From NCBI GenBank assembly GCA_028284105.1, contig JANQSK010000788.1, positions 1 to 7,795 of the forward strand: a stretch of 7,795 bases of DNA. The letters are read 5' to 3'. The notes beneath the pieces were generated by a model that was not told where the DNA came from, did not search any database, and saw only the letters and a program-made list of their open reading frames with translations. The stretch is from Anaerolineae bacterium (lineage in GTDB: Bacteria > Chloroflexota > Anaerolineae > Promineifilales > Promineifilaceae). Every line of letters starts with the position of its first letter. The stretch's first letter is position 1. A program made the translations under genes and the position numbers. Positions 1 to 6,031 of this stretch are shown here, in pieces.

Positions 1-2
1 TT

Positions 3-536
3 CGCCAATATGAAGGGCAAGGTGTTCGCACAATGGTGCCACAAGTTATTGGGCAAACTGCTGAAGCACAACAACGTAAATCAACAAGCAGGCGGCCTAA
101 GCGTCAATGGGATGAAGACTCATTCTTTGCCGAATATTTAAGAAGGCATGGCGAAATTGAAGCCAATGTAGCACGGCGAATACTTGATTGGGGAAAAAAG
201 GTTTCAACGACTATTCGGTGGGGTTTTGGTGCTCAAAGTGGTTCTTATTCTATCAACATATTACATCGTGGCTATCTAAACCGAGTTTTACTTGTTTATA
301 CATATGGTGGCGTAGAGATCAATTTTCAATATTATAAAAATCATGGGCCTTTTGCGTCATTAGATAAACGTAATCAATTGCGTGAAAAACTTAACCAAAT
401 CCCTGGGGTAGATATTCCTGAAGATGGCGTGACTAAACGGCCATCCCTCAAAACCCAAATTTTAGCAGAAGGTGATAATTTAGAGCGTTTTATAGAAATT
501 TATGATTGGGTCATTGAAGAGATAAAGGCAGGTTAG
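3..536 (+). CDS. C-terminal part of a NucS/DUF91-like (PD-(D/E)XK) family protein, 5' end outside window
   Basis: The reading frame is open from the window edge (first full codon at position 3) to TAG at 534-536. The first in-frame ATG, at 33, has no ribosome binding site, and the residues before it (RQYEGQGVRT) read smoothly into it, so I treat this as the tail of a longer gene. The visible part has a basic Ser/Arg-rich stretch (about residues 15-25 counted from the ATG at 33), then WDEDSFF, a helical segment ending RRILDW, a β-rich segment with RWGFGAQSGSY and YTYGGVEINFQYY, then IPGV and a C-terminal helix ERFIEIYDWVIEEI. From memory this module is the usual C-terminal domain of proteins whose N-terminus is a NucS/DUF91-like nuclease; the nuclease residues themselves are not visible here. 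The stop lies one base before the next ATG, so the two genes are probably co-transcribed. The frame is certain; the family is moderately sure and the function unproven. Confidence 0.72.
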   Translation, partial: RQYEGQGVRTMVPQVIGQTAEAQQRKSTSRRPKRQWDEDSFFAEYLRRHGEIEANVARRILDWGKKVSTTIRWGFGAQSGSYSINILHRGYLNRVLLVYTYGGVEINFQYYKNHGPFASLDKRNQLREKLNQIPGVDIPEDGVTKRPSLKTQILAEGDNLERFIEIYDWVIEEIKAG

Positions 537-537
537 C

Positions 538-1581
538 ATGATGTATAAAGTGGATGCGGAAGAAAAGAAATTGGCTCAATTAGAATCGCGTAGTTTGAGC
601 GAATTGGGTATTCGAGAAAGATTTGACTTACAGGAGTGGGTTGAGAAATCTCCTGAAATCTTAGATGATGATTTATTGATTATTGGTAAAGAGTTGATTC
701 TGCCATCAGGAATTCGGTTAGATTTACTTGCCATAGATAGACAAGCTAACCTTGTTGTGATTGAGTTGAAACGAGATTCTTCAGGGCGAGATGTTGAATG
801 GCAGGCGATTAAATATGCCTCATATTGCTCTAACTTTTTAGCTGATGAGCTTTATGAATATTTTGCTCAGTATTTAGGTGAAGACGCTGATGATGCACGA
901 GATGCTATCGAAGCTTTTATTGATACCGAACTCGATCAAATCAATAATGAACAAAGAATAATACTAGTTGCCCAGAATTTTCATTCGGATGTTGTGTCAG
1001 CGGTTTTGTGGCTACGAGATTTTGGTTTAGAAATCAAGTGTGTGCGTCTACGGCCGTATGTTGACGTTTCGGACACCTTGTTTATCGTACCTGATGTGAT
1101 TATTCCACTTCCCGAGGCCAAAGATTATCTGCAACGCAAAGAAGCAAAACATCAACAGGCAAAAAGGTCTGTCAGAAGTTCATTTTCTATTGAGAAGGGA
1201 ACATTCGATGATGATGAATTAGAAGTGCGTTGGCGTAAATCATTATTGCGACCCTCTGACTTGACCCCACGCTTTGTTAAGTTTGTTCAGATAATCCTGC
1301 AAGAAGATCGTGAGTTTGATAGAGAAGAGATTAAACATCGATTATATGAGGGAGGAATTGGAAATAGCTTTGGCCAAACCGGCAGGTATTTGAGCAATAT
1401 TTCCCAATTCCTTACTAAAAAATCTAACCCTCATTTAAGACAAGTCATTCATTTTGAGTCGGGAGGTGAAGGGGGAGAAGTAAAAAATAATTACTCCGTT
1501 GTATCAAAATATCGTTCCATGCTGTTTGCTTTGATGTCAGAATTAAAAAATGGTACCGAAGAGCGTGTTGAGGCAGACTAA
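538..1581 (+). CDS. NucS/DUF91-like PD-(D/E)XK endonuclease homologue
   Basis: A 347-residue protein with a nuclease core of the NucS/DUF91 type. The N-terminal part contains W34-EKSPEIL followed by LLIIGKE. The PD-(D/E)XK signature follows: RLDLLAID with D62, VVIELKR with E76 and K78, then W88-QAIKYAS with Q89. All expected metal/catalytic residues are present. Residues 140-195 (ILVAQNF ... VIIPLPEAKDYL) are the usual trailing strands of this family. After a charged linker (about 195-230), residues 240-325 (LTPRFVKFVQIIL, then GRYLSNISQFL) look like a helical, possibly winged-helix, nucleic-acid-binding domain; that is inference. Two ATGs are in tandem (538 and 541); AAAGGCAGG just upstream can serve as the ribosome binding site. 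NucS relatives act on branched or mismatched DNA, but the substrate here is unknown. There is no signal peptide, so it is cytoplasmic. It follows the preceding gene with a one-base gap. Confidence 0.85.
   Translation: MMYKVDAEEKKLAQLESRSLSELGIRERFDLQEWVEKSPEILDDDLLIIGKELILPSGIRLDLLAIDRQANLVVIELKRDSSGRDVEWQAIKYASYCSNFLADELYEYFAQYLGEDADDARDAIEAFIDTELDQINNEQRIILVAQNFHSDVVSAVLWLRDFGLEIKCVRLRPYVDVSDTLFIVPDVIIPLPEAKDYLQRKEAKHQQAKRSVRSSFSIEKGTFDDDELEVRWRKSLLRPSDLTPRFVKFVQIILQEDREFDREEIKHRLYEGGIGNSFGQTGRYLSNISQFLTKKSNPHLRQVIHFESGGEGGEVKNNYSVVSKYRSMLFALMSELKNGTEERVEAD
1049..1058 (+). repeat. Iterated palindrome copy (TACGGCCGTA)
   Basis: Core ACGGCCGT at 1050-1057 inside the nuclease gene, encoding part of LRPY; A is the third base of its codon. 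Confidence 0.7.
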
Positions 1582-1780
1582 AGTTTGCTTTAAAGCTTAT
1601 CTTTATATTATGAAGTTGTTTTTAATATCTAGAAATTCTACATAAAACAGATCAATCTCCTATCGTGAAAATCGTGATCGTTTTTCGATCGTTTAGATTG
1701 CATAATGCCAACATTAATAGTTAGCAACACGGCCGTTTTTCAAAAGTAGACAATATACAAGTACCGTTAGGAGATAAAAA
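1582..1780 (+). promoter_or_regulatory. Globin upstream region with overlapping dyads and a possible promoter
   Basis: This 199-bp gap holds the presumed globin promoter. An imperfect dyad, GAAAATCG (1667-1674) and CGTTTTTC (1679-1686), matches at 7 of 8 pairs around TGAT. It overlaps a second inverted repeat, GATCG (1676-1680) with CGATC (1686-1690). ATCGTGA is directly repeated at 1662 and 1671. A CATAAT at 1701-1706 could be a -10 box, but no good -35 is spaced to it; if it is used, the dyads would cover the -35 zone. A copy of the iterated palindrome lies at 1729-1736. AGGAGA at 1769-1774 is the ribosome binding site. Regulator binding is inferred only from symmetry. Confidence 0.4.
1729..1736 (+). 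repeat. Iterated palindrome copy (ACGGCCGT)
   Basis: Intergenic copy in the globin leader, 45 bases before the ATG, followed by a T run. Confidence 0.7.
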
Positions 1781-2197
1781 ATGACCCCTCAAGAAAAAGC
1801 CCTCGTTCGTGACTCATTTAAACTCGTTGTGCCAATTGCCGATCAAGCCGCAGCTCTTTTTTATGATCACCTTTTTGAGATTGCACCACAATATCGCGCC
1901 ATGTTTAAAGGAGATATGAAAGCCCAAGGTAAAAAGCTGATGCAAACCATTGGGGTGGCTGTTGCTCACCTTGATAAACTGGATGACATTGTGCCGACAG
2001 TTCAGCAATTAGGTCAGCGTCACGGTGGGTATGGTGTCAAACCTGAAGATTATGACACCGTGGGCGAAGCACTCTTATGGACCTTGGAAAAAGGATTAGG
2101 GGATGCATTTACCCCTGATGTGAAAGCAGCTTGGGCAACGGTTTATGGTATTTTGGCGGATGTGATGAAACAAGCTGCTCCAGCACCAGTTGCCTAA
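1781..2197 (+). CDS. Single-domain globin (Vitreoscilla hemoglobin / flavohemoglobin globin type)
   Basis: A 138-residue haem-binding globin with no reductase domain, close to the usual size for single-domain bacterial haemoglobins. Aligned by eye to Vitreoscilla haemoglobin, it keeps the B10 tyrosine (Y28 in FYDHLF), the CD1 phenylalanine (F42), a glutamine at the distal E7 position (Q49), the proximal F8 histidine (H81 in GQRHGGYG) and the G5 tyrosine (Y91). It also has the H-helix pattern AAWATVYGILADVM (117-130). The loop after CD1 seems about three residues shorter. The start is well supported: AGGAGA lies six bases before the ATG. Family roles include O2 binding, NO detoxification or sensing; which applies here cannot be read from sequence, and without a fused reductase it would need a partner. 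It forms its own unit between a symmetric upstream region and a strong terminator. Confidence 0.93.
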   Translation: MTPQEKALVRDSFKLVVPIADQAAALFYDHLFEIAPQYRAMFKGDMKAQGKKLMQTIGVAVAHLDKLDDIVPTVQQLGQRHGGYGVKPEDYDTVGEALLWTLEKGLGDAFTPDVKAAWATVYGILADVMKQAAPAPVA

Positions 2198-2225
2198 ATA
2201 AACAGTAAGTTTCAATTTATTGCTC

Positions 2226-2259
2226 AGGGGTCTTGTTTCCGCAATCAAGGCCCCTTTTT
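2226..2259 (+). terminator. Rho-independent terminator after the globin gene
   Basis: Arms AGGGGTCTTG (2226-2235) and CAAGGCCCCT (2246-2255) form a 10-bp stem with one G-T wobble and a 10-base loop, followed by five T residues ending at 2259. It lies 28 bases after the globin stop codon. Confidence 0.92.
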
Positions 2260-2470
2260 GCTTTAACATTCAGAGGCTAAGCCATTAAAAAGTGTGAAAA
2301 CCTTCTATTCGTTCCCCTTTCTGCTTATTGATTTGTAACATGTGAACATTAGCAATAGAATGGAGACAAATCTCTCGGTGCAGCCATTCATTGCAATATA
2401 CACCCCAAACTTTAGCCGCCACCAATTTCAGAAATTTGTGATATCCGATTTAGTAGTAAGGAGAAATCTG
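2260..2470. other. Intergenic region upstream of the DNRLRE protein gene
   Basis: Between the globin terminator and the GTG start at 2471 I find no convincing paired -35/-10. The reading frame is open back to a GTG at 2342, but neither that codon nor the ATG at 2360 has a ribosome binding site, so I read this stretch as 5' leader and promoter. TTGATT at 2328 is a possible -35 without a good -10. Confidence 0.4.
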
Positions 2471-2473
2471 GTG
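2458..2473 (+). promoter_or_regulatory. Ribosome binding site deciding the GTG start at 2471
   Basis: AAGGAG at 2458-2463, a seven-base spacer, then GTG at 2471-2473. This moves the start 43 codons downstream of the longest open frame and places a typical signal peptide at the new N-terminus. Confidence 0.8.
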
Positions 2474-3442
2474 TTAACTGTTCCCGTTAAGCAATATATT
2501 TTTGTGATATTTTCCTCATGCCTATTTTTATTAATTGGCGTGACGGTCGTTACGTCTCAAGATAATGGTGATTTATCTTTATATGATCAGCATCTCGAGC
2601 ACTATGGCGACCCGTTTGTTGAATCCAATTATTCGCTGATTTATGAAGCGACGGCAGATACAACGGTTGATCAATCAAGACCTTTTGGCATTGCTGGCAC
2701 GCAGCCTCATTTAAAGATTGGCTCAGAGAGTGATTTCATTTCTTTTGTGAAATTTGATGTTGATGGTGATTTGACCAACTATTCAGCTTTATTGAGGGTT
2801 TATGTTGAAGAAGCACGCGGCGGGTGGATATCAGTTTATGCAGTTGATAGCGACTGGGAGGAGACCTCAACTAATTATTTGAATGCCCCACAACCATTAG
2901 ATTGGATTTCGGGGAGTTCTTATGTGTATTCAGAGGGATGGCTCACAATTTACGTAACACACGACCATACAATTCCGGTCGAACCAAAGCAAATCAGCTT
3001 AGCACTCGTGGCAGATTATTCAGCGGGTATCAAATTATCAAGTCGAGAAGGGTTATATGCTCCTTATCTCGAATATTTTGAAGATGCAGGTTATCCAGGC
3101 CCTTATCCTGGGCCATACCCGGGACCCTATCCAGGACCCGACCCAACAAATACGGCCGTTCCTGATACCCCAACTTCAACTGTGCCAGCCCCATCTTCTA
3201 CCCCAACAACGACCCCAACAATTGTCTTATCTGCCACACCGACTCAAACACCACAACCCCCAATGGATCCAACAGCCACACCCATTGATACACCAACAGC
3301 CTCGCCATCTTTAACGCCAACAAATACATCGACCCCACCCGTGGATCCAACGATGCCCCCTATTGATACACCAACAAATACACCAACAGCCGCACCATCA
3401 TTGACCCCAACAAACACATCGACGCCGAATCCGTATCCATAG
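2471..3442 (+). CDS. Secreted DNRLRE-domain protein with YPGP repeat and Thr/Pro-rich C-terminal tail
   Basis: From the GTG at 2471 the product is 323 residues: a short basic N-terminus (MLTVPVK), a hydrophobic segment YIFVIFSSCLFLLIGVTVV acting as signal peptide, then an acidic exported body. The middle (about residues 55-205) fits the DNRLRE/CBM96-like β-sandwich: YEATADTTVD at its start, 'FVKFDV' and 'ALLRVYVEE' strands, a VDSDWEETSTNY segment, and LEY at the end. This family is found in surface and extracellular proteins, sometimes with carbohydrate-binding roles. The body is followed by four YPGP units (3092-3139) and about 100 residues rich in Thr, Pro and Ser, including an imperfect duplication. 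There is no sortase motif or C-terminal membrane segment, so it may be released or held through glycosylated or repeat interactions. The longer frame from 2342 lacks a ribosome binding site. The domain call is strong by pattern; the ligand is unknown. Confidence 0.85.
   Translation: MLTVPVKQYIFVIFSSCLFLLIGVTVVTSQDNGDLSLYDQHLEHYGDPFVESNYSLIYEATADTTVDQSRPFGIAGTQPHLKIGSESDFISFVKFDVDGDLTNYSALLRVYVEEARGGWISVYAVDSDWEETSTNYLNAPQPLDWISGSSYVYSEGWLTIYVTHDHTIPVEPKQISLALVADYSAGIKLSSREGLYAPYLEYFEDAGYPGPYPGPYPGPYPGPDPTNTAVPDTPTSTVPAPSSTPTTTPTIVLSATPTQTPQPPMDPTATPIDTPTASPSLTPTNTSTPPVDPTMPPIDTPTNTPTAAPSLTPTNTSTPNPYP
3092..3139 (+). repeat. Four tandem YPGP units inside the DNRLRE protein
   Basis: Four 12-bp units encode Tyr-Pro-Gly-Pro. 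The four units use different synonymous codon sets (for example TAT CCA GGC CCT, then TAC CCG GGA CCC), so the protein repeat is kept while the DNA has diverged. Confidence 0.9.
3152..3159 (+). repeat. Iterated palindrome copy (ACGGCCGT)
   Basis: Inside the DNRLRE gene, read as Thr-Ala-Val; A is the first base of its codon. Confidence 0.7.
3263..3430 (+). repeat. Imperfect tandem duplication in the Thr/Pro tail (26- and 30-residue units)
   Basis: Unit 1 (3263-3340) and unit 2 (3341-3430) share the pattern (M/V)DPT..PIDTPT, then SPSLTPTNTSTP or APSLTPTNTSTP. Unit 2 has four extra residues (NTPT). The unit looks like a low-complexity, probably O-glycosylatable linker. Confidence 0.8.
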
Positions 3443-3567
3443 TTCTGTATCCCTTTTGTACCTCTTGAACATCGATAGTAGGTACCAATGGTTAGAGCAA
3501 AACTGGTTTAATATCATTATCTAAGCCATGGCGAAATCGTTGAAATAATATAAAAAGGATAAAACAA

Positions 3568-3669
3568 ATGATAATCAATAAATTGCCTAAAAATGGATGT
3601 TTACCTCAAATGACAAAGCTTCCTAAGGGACTCCCTTCACTTCTTCCCAAACTCCCCATGAATCCCTAG
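3568..3669 (+). CDS. Candidate small gene: 33-residue cationic Leu-Pro-rich peptide
   Basis: I do not recognise a family. An ATG at 3568 is preceded by AAGGA at 3555-3559 with an eight-base spacer, and the frame ends at TAG 3667-3669. The peptide starts MIINKLPKNGCLP and ends LLPKLPMNP. It has six Leu-Pro pairs (residues 6, 12, 18, 22, 26, 29), five lysines, no acidic residue and one cysteine (C11). The six Leu-Pro pairs use six different codon pairs (TTGCCT, TTACCT, CTTCCT, CTCCCT, CTTCCC, CTCCCC), which suggests a constrained protein rather than a recent DNA repeat. A strong terminator lies 37 bases downstream. No terminator separates it from the DNRLRE gene 125 bases upstream, so it may share that transcript. 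Alternatives are a structured RNA, since a hairpin overlaps its 3' half, or chance. Confidence 0.42.
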   Translation: MIINKLPKNGCLPQMTKLPKGLPSLLPKLPMNP

Positions 3670-3682
3670 GAAGAATTTTTTT
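3619..3682 (+). other. Long-loop hairpin followed by a T tract, overlapping the end of the small ORF
   Basis: CTTCCTAAGGG (3619-3629) can pair with CCCTAGGAAG (3664-3673) with one bulged A, and a run of seven T (3676-3682) follows two bases later. The loop of 34 bases is long for an intrinsic terminator. It could be a weak terminator, an mRNA structure closing on the stop codon, or coincidence. Confidence 0.35.
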
Positions 3683-3706
3683 ATACAAATTGTTGATGAG
3701 GCATTG

Positions 3707-3747
3707 AATAGACTTCTGAGAAACACAAAACTCAGAAGTCTATTTTT
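3707..3747 (+). terminator. Strong Rho-independent terminator (perfect 14-bp stem)
   Basis: AATAGACTTCTGAG (3707-3720) and CTCAGAAGTCTATT (3731-3744) are perfectly complementary around a 10-base A-rich loop, and the T tract continues to 3747. It ends the unit carrying the small ORF and perhaps the DNRLRE gene. Confidence 0.93.
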
Positions 3748-4065
3748 AATTTTAACGGCCGTTATGTTATAGGAAACAGAAAGTTTTGATGGGGAAGATG
3801 ACCTACCAAAGTTTTTATATTTCCTTTTAGTAGCAAGAAAGAATCCTTTTTGAGGGGAGCCAATCCCGATTCAAGAATAGGATATAATGAGGTGAGCGAA
3901 TAGAAAAAATTTGCAAAAGAGTAAGTGATTAAACTATTTTGTGGATGGACGGAAAATGCCCCCATAAGCTCGATTTTCCATCTACATATCTAATATTTGA
4001 ACGAGTCTGACCCATTTCTATCCTTTTACTGACTGATAAAAATCGAATGATCAACATCTAATAAA
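3748..4065. other. Intergenic region upstream of the phosphatase gene
   Basis: No gene is convincing here on either strand. It holds a copy of AACGGCCGTT (3754-3763), a perfect TATAAT (3883-3888) without a well-spaced -35, and a hairpin GGAAAAT (3951-3957) with ATTTTCC (3973-3979) around a 15-base loop. If the TATAAT is used, the phosphatase mRNA would carry a leader of about 170 bases including that hairpin. Confidence 0.4.
3754..3763 (+). repeat. Iterated palindrome copy (AACGGCCGTT)
   Basis: Intergenic copy immediately after the strong terminator, extended to TAACGGCCGTTA. Confidence 0.7.
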
Positions 4066-5760
4066 ATGGACAATGACCATCATTTGACCCCAACAGTAAA
4101 TTTACCAACCTTTGTGATGAATTCTATTGGGATGGTTTATGCATTGCCGTTTGCGGTTGGTGTAATTGCTTGGCTGATCACTACAACAGATCTTTTCATC
4201 GTCAATCAAAATTGGGTCATGTTGCTGATACTTGTTTTGTTAGCTCTGGTTCTGTATCGATTTGATTTTTCTTTGTGGTCTTCTGAAGCAACAGTTGATA
4301 ATTTCTCTTCCAATCGTATTTCATTATCACCCATCGTTTTATGGTCTGCCGTTCTTCTTTTTGAATCGGCTGGCGTTTGGGTGATCGTGATAACGGCCGT
4401 TATTACTTTTCTCTATCACGCTTTCATAAATCGAAACGTGATTTGGTTTGCGCTAAGAGAGCTCCTCTTACAACTCACCGGGGAGGTTGGTGGGGCGCTG
4501 CTGGCTATATCAATTTATCGCAGTTTAGGGGGCTCATTACCTTTTATGGGCTTGAATTCCTCGATTCTTATTCCCATTGTTGTAGCAAGTTTAGTTTGGA
4601 TCATCTGGCCGTACTTTATTTTGGTCCCATTAAATCTCTACTTTAATCGGCATCAATTTCAAAATCCAAACGAAGGAACCGGCTCCCGTTTAGCAAAAAT
4701 AGTGCTGTGGTTAAGGGAGATGACCTTGGTTGGGTTTATGACCATGTTTGCAATTTTTGCAGCTGAGCTTTTTATACAAAACCCCGCTTACTATCTGGCG
4801 TTAATTATAGGCGTTTGGCTATTAGCGTTATTAATCAATCAATTTGATCTGCGATTAGCTCGTCAAGAGGCTGAAATACAATCCTTAGTTAAACCAGAAG
4901 AGATGGCTTTAGCTTTAGAAGAGCAGGCGTCAGTATTCAAAGAGGAGCTTTTTTCTCAAGCATACCAAGCCGAACTTTATTCTCAGGCATTGGCTTATGA
5001 AAAAATGTCACAAGATTTGCTTGTTGCTGGGGAGATTCAAAATAGCTTTCTCCCGCGTGAGGTTCCTGAATTAGATGGCTGGCAAATCACGGTTAACTTG
5101 GATCCCGCAATGGAGACCTCGGGTGATTATTATGATTTTATTGAGTTGGCAAACGGCCGTTTAGGTCTTCTTGTTGCAGATGTTGCGGATAAAGGCATTG
5201 GCCCTGCGCTTTACATGGCGATGAGCCGCACCCTAATTCGCACCTTCGCATTTGCGCATGATAGTGAGCCCGAAAGAGCCTTGGCTGAAGCCAACGACCG
5301 TATCTTGCTAGACACCAACAGCGAACTCTTTGTGACCGCTTTTTATGCTATTTTGGACCCTAAAACAGGCCAGCTTGCTTATTGTAATGCTGGGCATAAT
5401 CCACCCTATCTTCTCTCCGCAAAGGGTGAGTTAGCTTTGCATGAGCTTACCCGTACTGCTTTGCCACTGGGGCTATTTTTAGAAAATGAAATAGATCAGC
5501 CATGGGATTGTGGGTTTACGCAAATAAATCCTGGTGACATGCTCATTTTGTATACTGATGGGATTGTTGAAGCACAGGATGAGGATGAAGAATTTTTTGG
5601 CGAGGAGAAATTTAAGCAAGTGGCTCTTTCTAATGTGGGTAAGTCTGCAGAAGTCGTTGAAGGTAAGGTAATGCGTGCGGTAGAAAAATTCGTTGGTGAT
5701 GCGCGTCAAGCTGATGATATGACATTGATGATTCTAGTTCGAGAAGAAATAAAACAATAG
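4066..5760 (+). CDS. Membrane-anchored PP2C/SpoIIE-type (RsbU-like) Ser/Thr phosphatase
   Basis: A 564-residue protein in three parts. Residues about 22-258 hold around seven hydrophobic helices (near 24-40, 50-66, 88-118, 135-152, 166-192, 216-237, 241-258), making an integral membrane sensor-like region that I do not recognise. Residues about 260-325 are charged and helical, probably a signalling coiled coil. Residues 320-560 are the PP2C-like SpoIIE domain: AGEIQNSFLP (321-330), SGDYYDF with D354, ADVADKGIGPALYM with D372, NAGHNPPYLL (441-450), YTDGIVEA with D498 and QADDMTL with D550/D551. All metal-binding aspartates are present, so it should be active. Family members dephosphorylate anti-sigma-factor antagonists or other phosphoproteins; no STAS-domain or anti-sigma gene is in view. 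No ribosome binding site is visible before ATG 4066 or the in-frame ATGs at 4117 and 4132, so the exact start is uncertain. Confidence 0.9.
   Translation: MDNDHHLTPTVNLPTFVMNSIGMVYALPFAVGVIAWLITTTDLFIVNQNWVMLLILVLLALVLYRFDFSLWSSEATVDNFSSNRISLSPIVLWSAVLLFESAGVWVIVITAVITFLYHAFINRNVIWFALRELLLQLTGEVGGALLAISIYRSLGGSLPFMGLNSSILIPIVVASLVWIIWPYFILVPLNLYFNRHQFQNPNEGTGSRLAKIVLWLREMTLVGFMTMFAIFAAELFIQNPAYYLALIIGVWLLALLINQFDLRLARQEAEIQSLVKPEEMALALEEQASVFKEELFSQAYQAELYSQALAYEKMSQDLLVAGEIQNSFLPREVPELDGWQITVNLDPAMETSGDYYDFIELANGRLGLLVADVADKGIGPALYMAMSRTLIRTFAFAHDSEPERALAEANDRILLDTNSELFVTAFYAILDPKTGQLAYCNAGHNPPYLLSAKGELALHELTRTALPLGLFLENEIDQPWDCGFTQINPGDMLILYTDGIVEAQDEDEEFFGEEKFKQVALSNVGKSAEVVEGKVMRAVEKFVGDARQADDMTLMILVREEIKQ
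4392..4401 (+). repeat. Iterated palindrome copy (AACGGCCGTT)
   Basis: Inside a membrane segment of the phosphatase gene (Ile-Thr-Ala-Val); A of the 8-mer core is the first base of its codon. Extended to ATAACGGCCGTTAT. Confidence 0.7.
5152..5161 (+). repeat. Iterated palindrome copy (AACGGCCGTT)
   Basis: Inside the catalytic domain of the phosphatase gene, read Asn-Gly-Arg; A of the 8-mer core is the second base of its codon. Confidence 0.7.
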
Positions 5761-5899
5761 TCTAATAATTCCTAAATACTCTTATTTTAATGACGTTTGT
5801 TTTGCATTGTCTAAAGTCAATATTGAAGAATCTACATATGTAGTTCTTTATTTTTATCCTCAAAATGATTCCCCCTGTCATTCATAAGTCTAATTAAGT

Positions 5900-5923
5900 T
5901 TAAAAGCGATATTAAAAGCGATA
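5900..5923 (+). repeat. Perfect tandem 12-bp repeat
   Basis: TTAAAAGCGATA occurs twice head to tail (5900-5911 and 5912-5923). The second copy runs into the left arm of the 12-bp inverted repeat downstream and shares its AGCGATA core. Confidence 0.85.
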
Positions 5924-5980
5924 CAAACTGCCGTTTCCCCTTGAAAACTGGCTTATTCTCCCTACACTGTTTGTATCGCT
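5917..5980 (+). promoter_or_regulatory. Promoter enclosed by a 12-bp inverted repeat (candidate operator)
   Basis: AGCGATACAAAC (5917-5928) and GTTTGTATCGCT (5969-5980) are perfect reverse complements separated by 40 bases. Inside the spacer lies a plausible promoter: TTGAAA (5941-5946), 16 bases, TACACT (5963-5968). The right arm begins directly after the -10 box and would cover the start site; the left arm sits just upstream of the -35. With the tandem copy at 5905-5911 there are three AGCGATA cores. This geometry suits repression by a regulator binding both arms. The regulator is unknown. Confidence 0.55.
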
Positions 5981-6031
5981 GGCCAGCAAAAATGTTTCAA
6001 TCAAGCAATTACAGTTTAAGGAGATTTAACG

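Noticed and set aside
1587..1596. GCTTTAAAGC palindrome after the nuclease gene as a terminator
   Set aside because: Only a short self-palindrome with no loop and no following T tract.
1814..2008. 64-codon open frame on the - strand inside the globin gene
   Set aside because: Shadow of the well-supported globin coding sequence.
3057..3314. 85-codon open frame in another + frame across the YPGP and Thr/Pro region
   Set aside because: Low-complexity Pro/Gln-rich shadow of the repetitive DNRLRE tail.
3762..3965. 67-codon open frame on the - strand
   Set aside because: No ribosome binding site or recognisable motif, and it would be the only minus-strand gene in an all-plus window. It spans the presumed phosphatase leader.
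5479..5709. 76-codon open frame on the - strand in the phosphatase gene
   Set aside because: Antisense shadow of the SpoIIE catalytic domain.
5917..5980. Miniature mobile element bounded by 12-bp inverted repeats
   Set aside because: There is no target-site duplication at the ends (the flanks differ), the spacer is only 40 bases, and a plausible promoter sits inside, so an operator explains it better.
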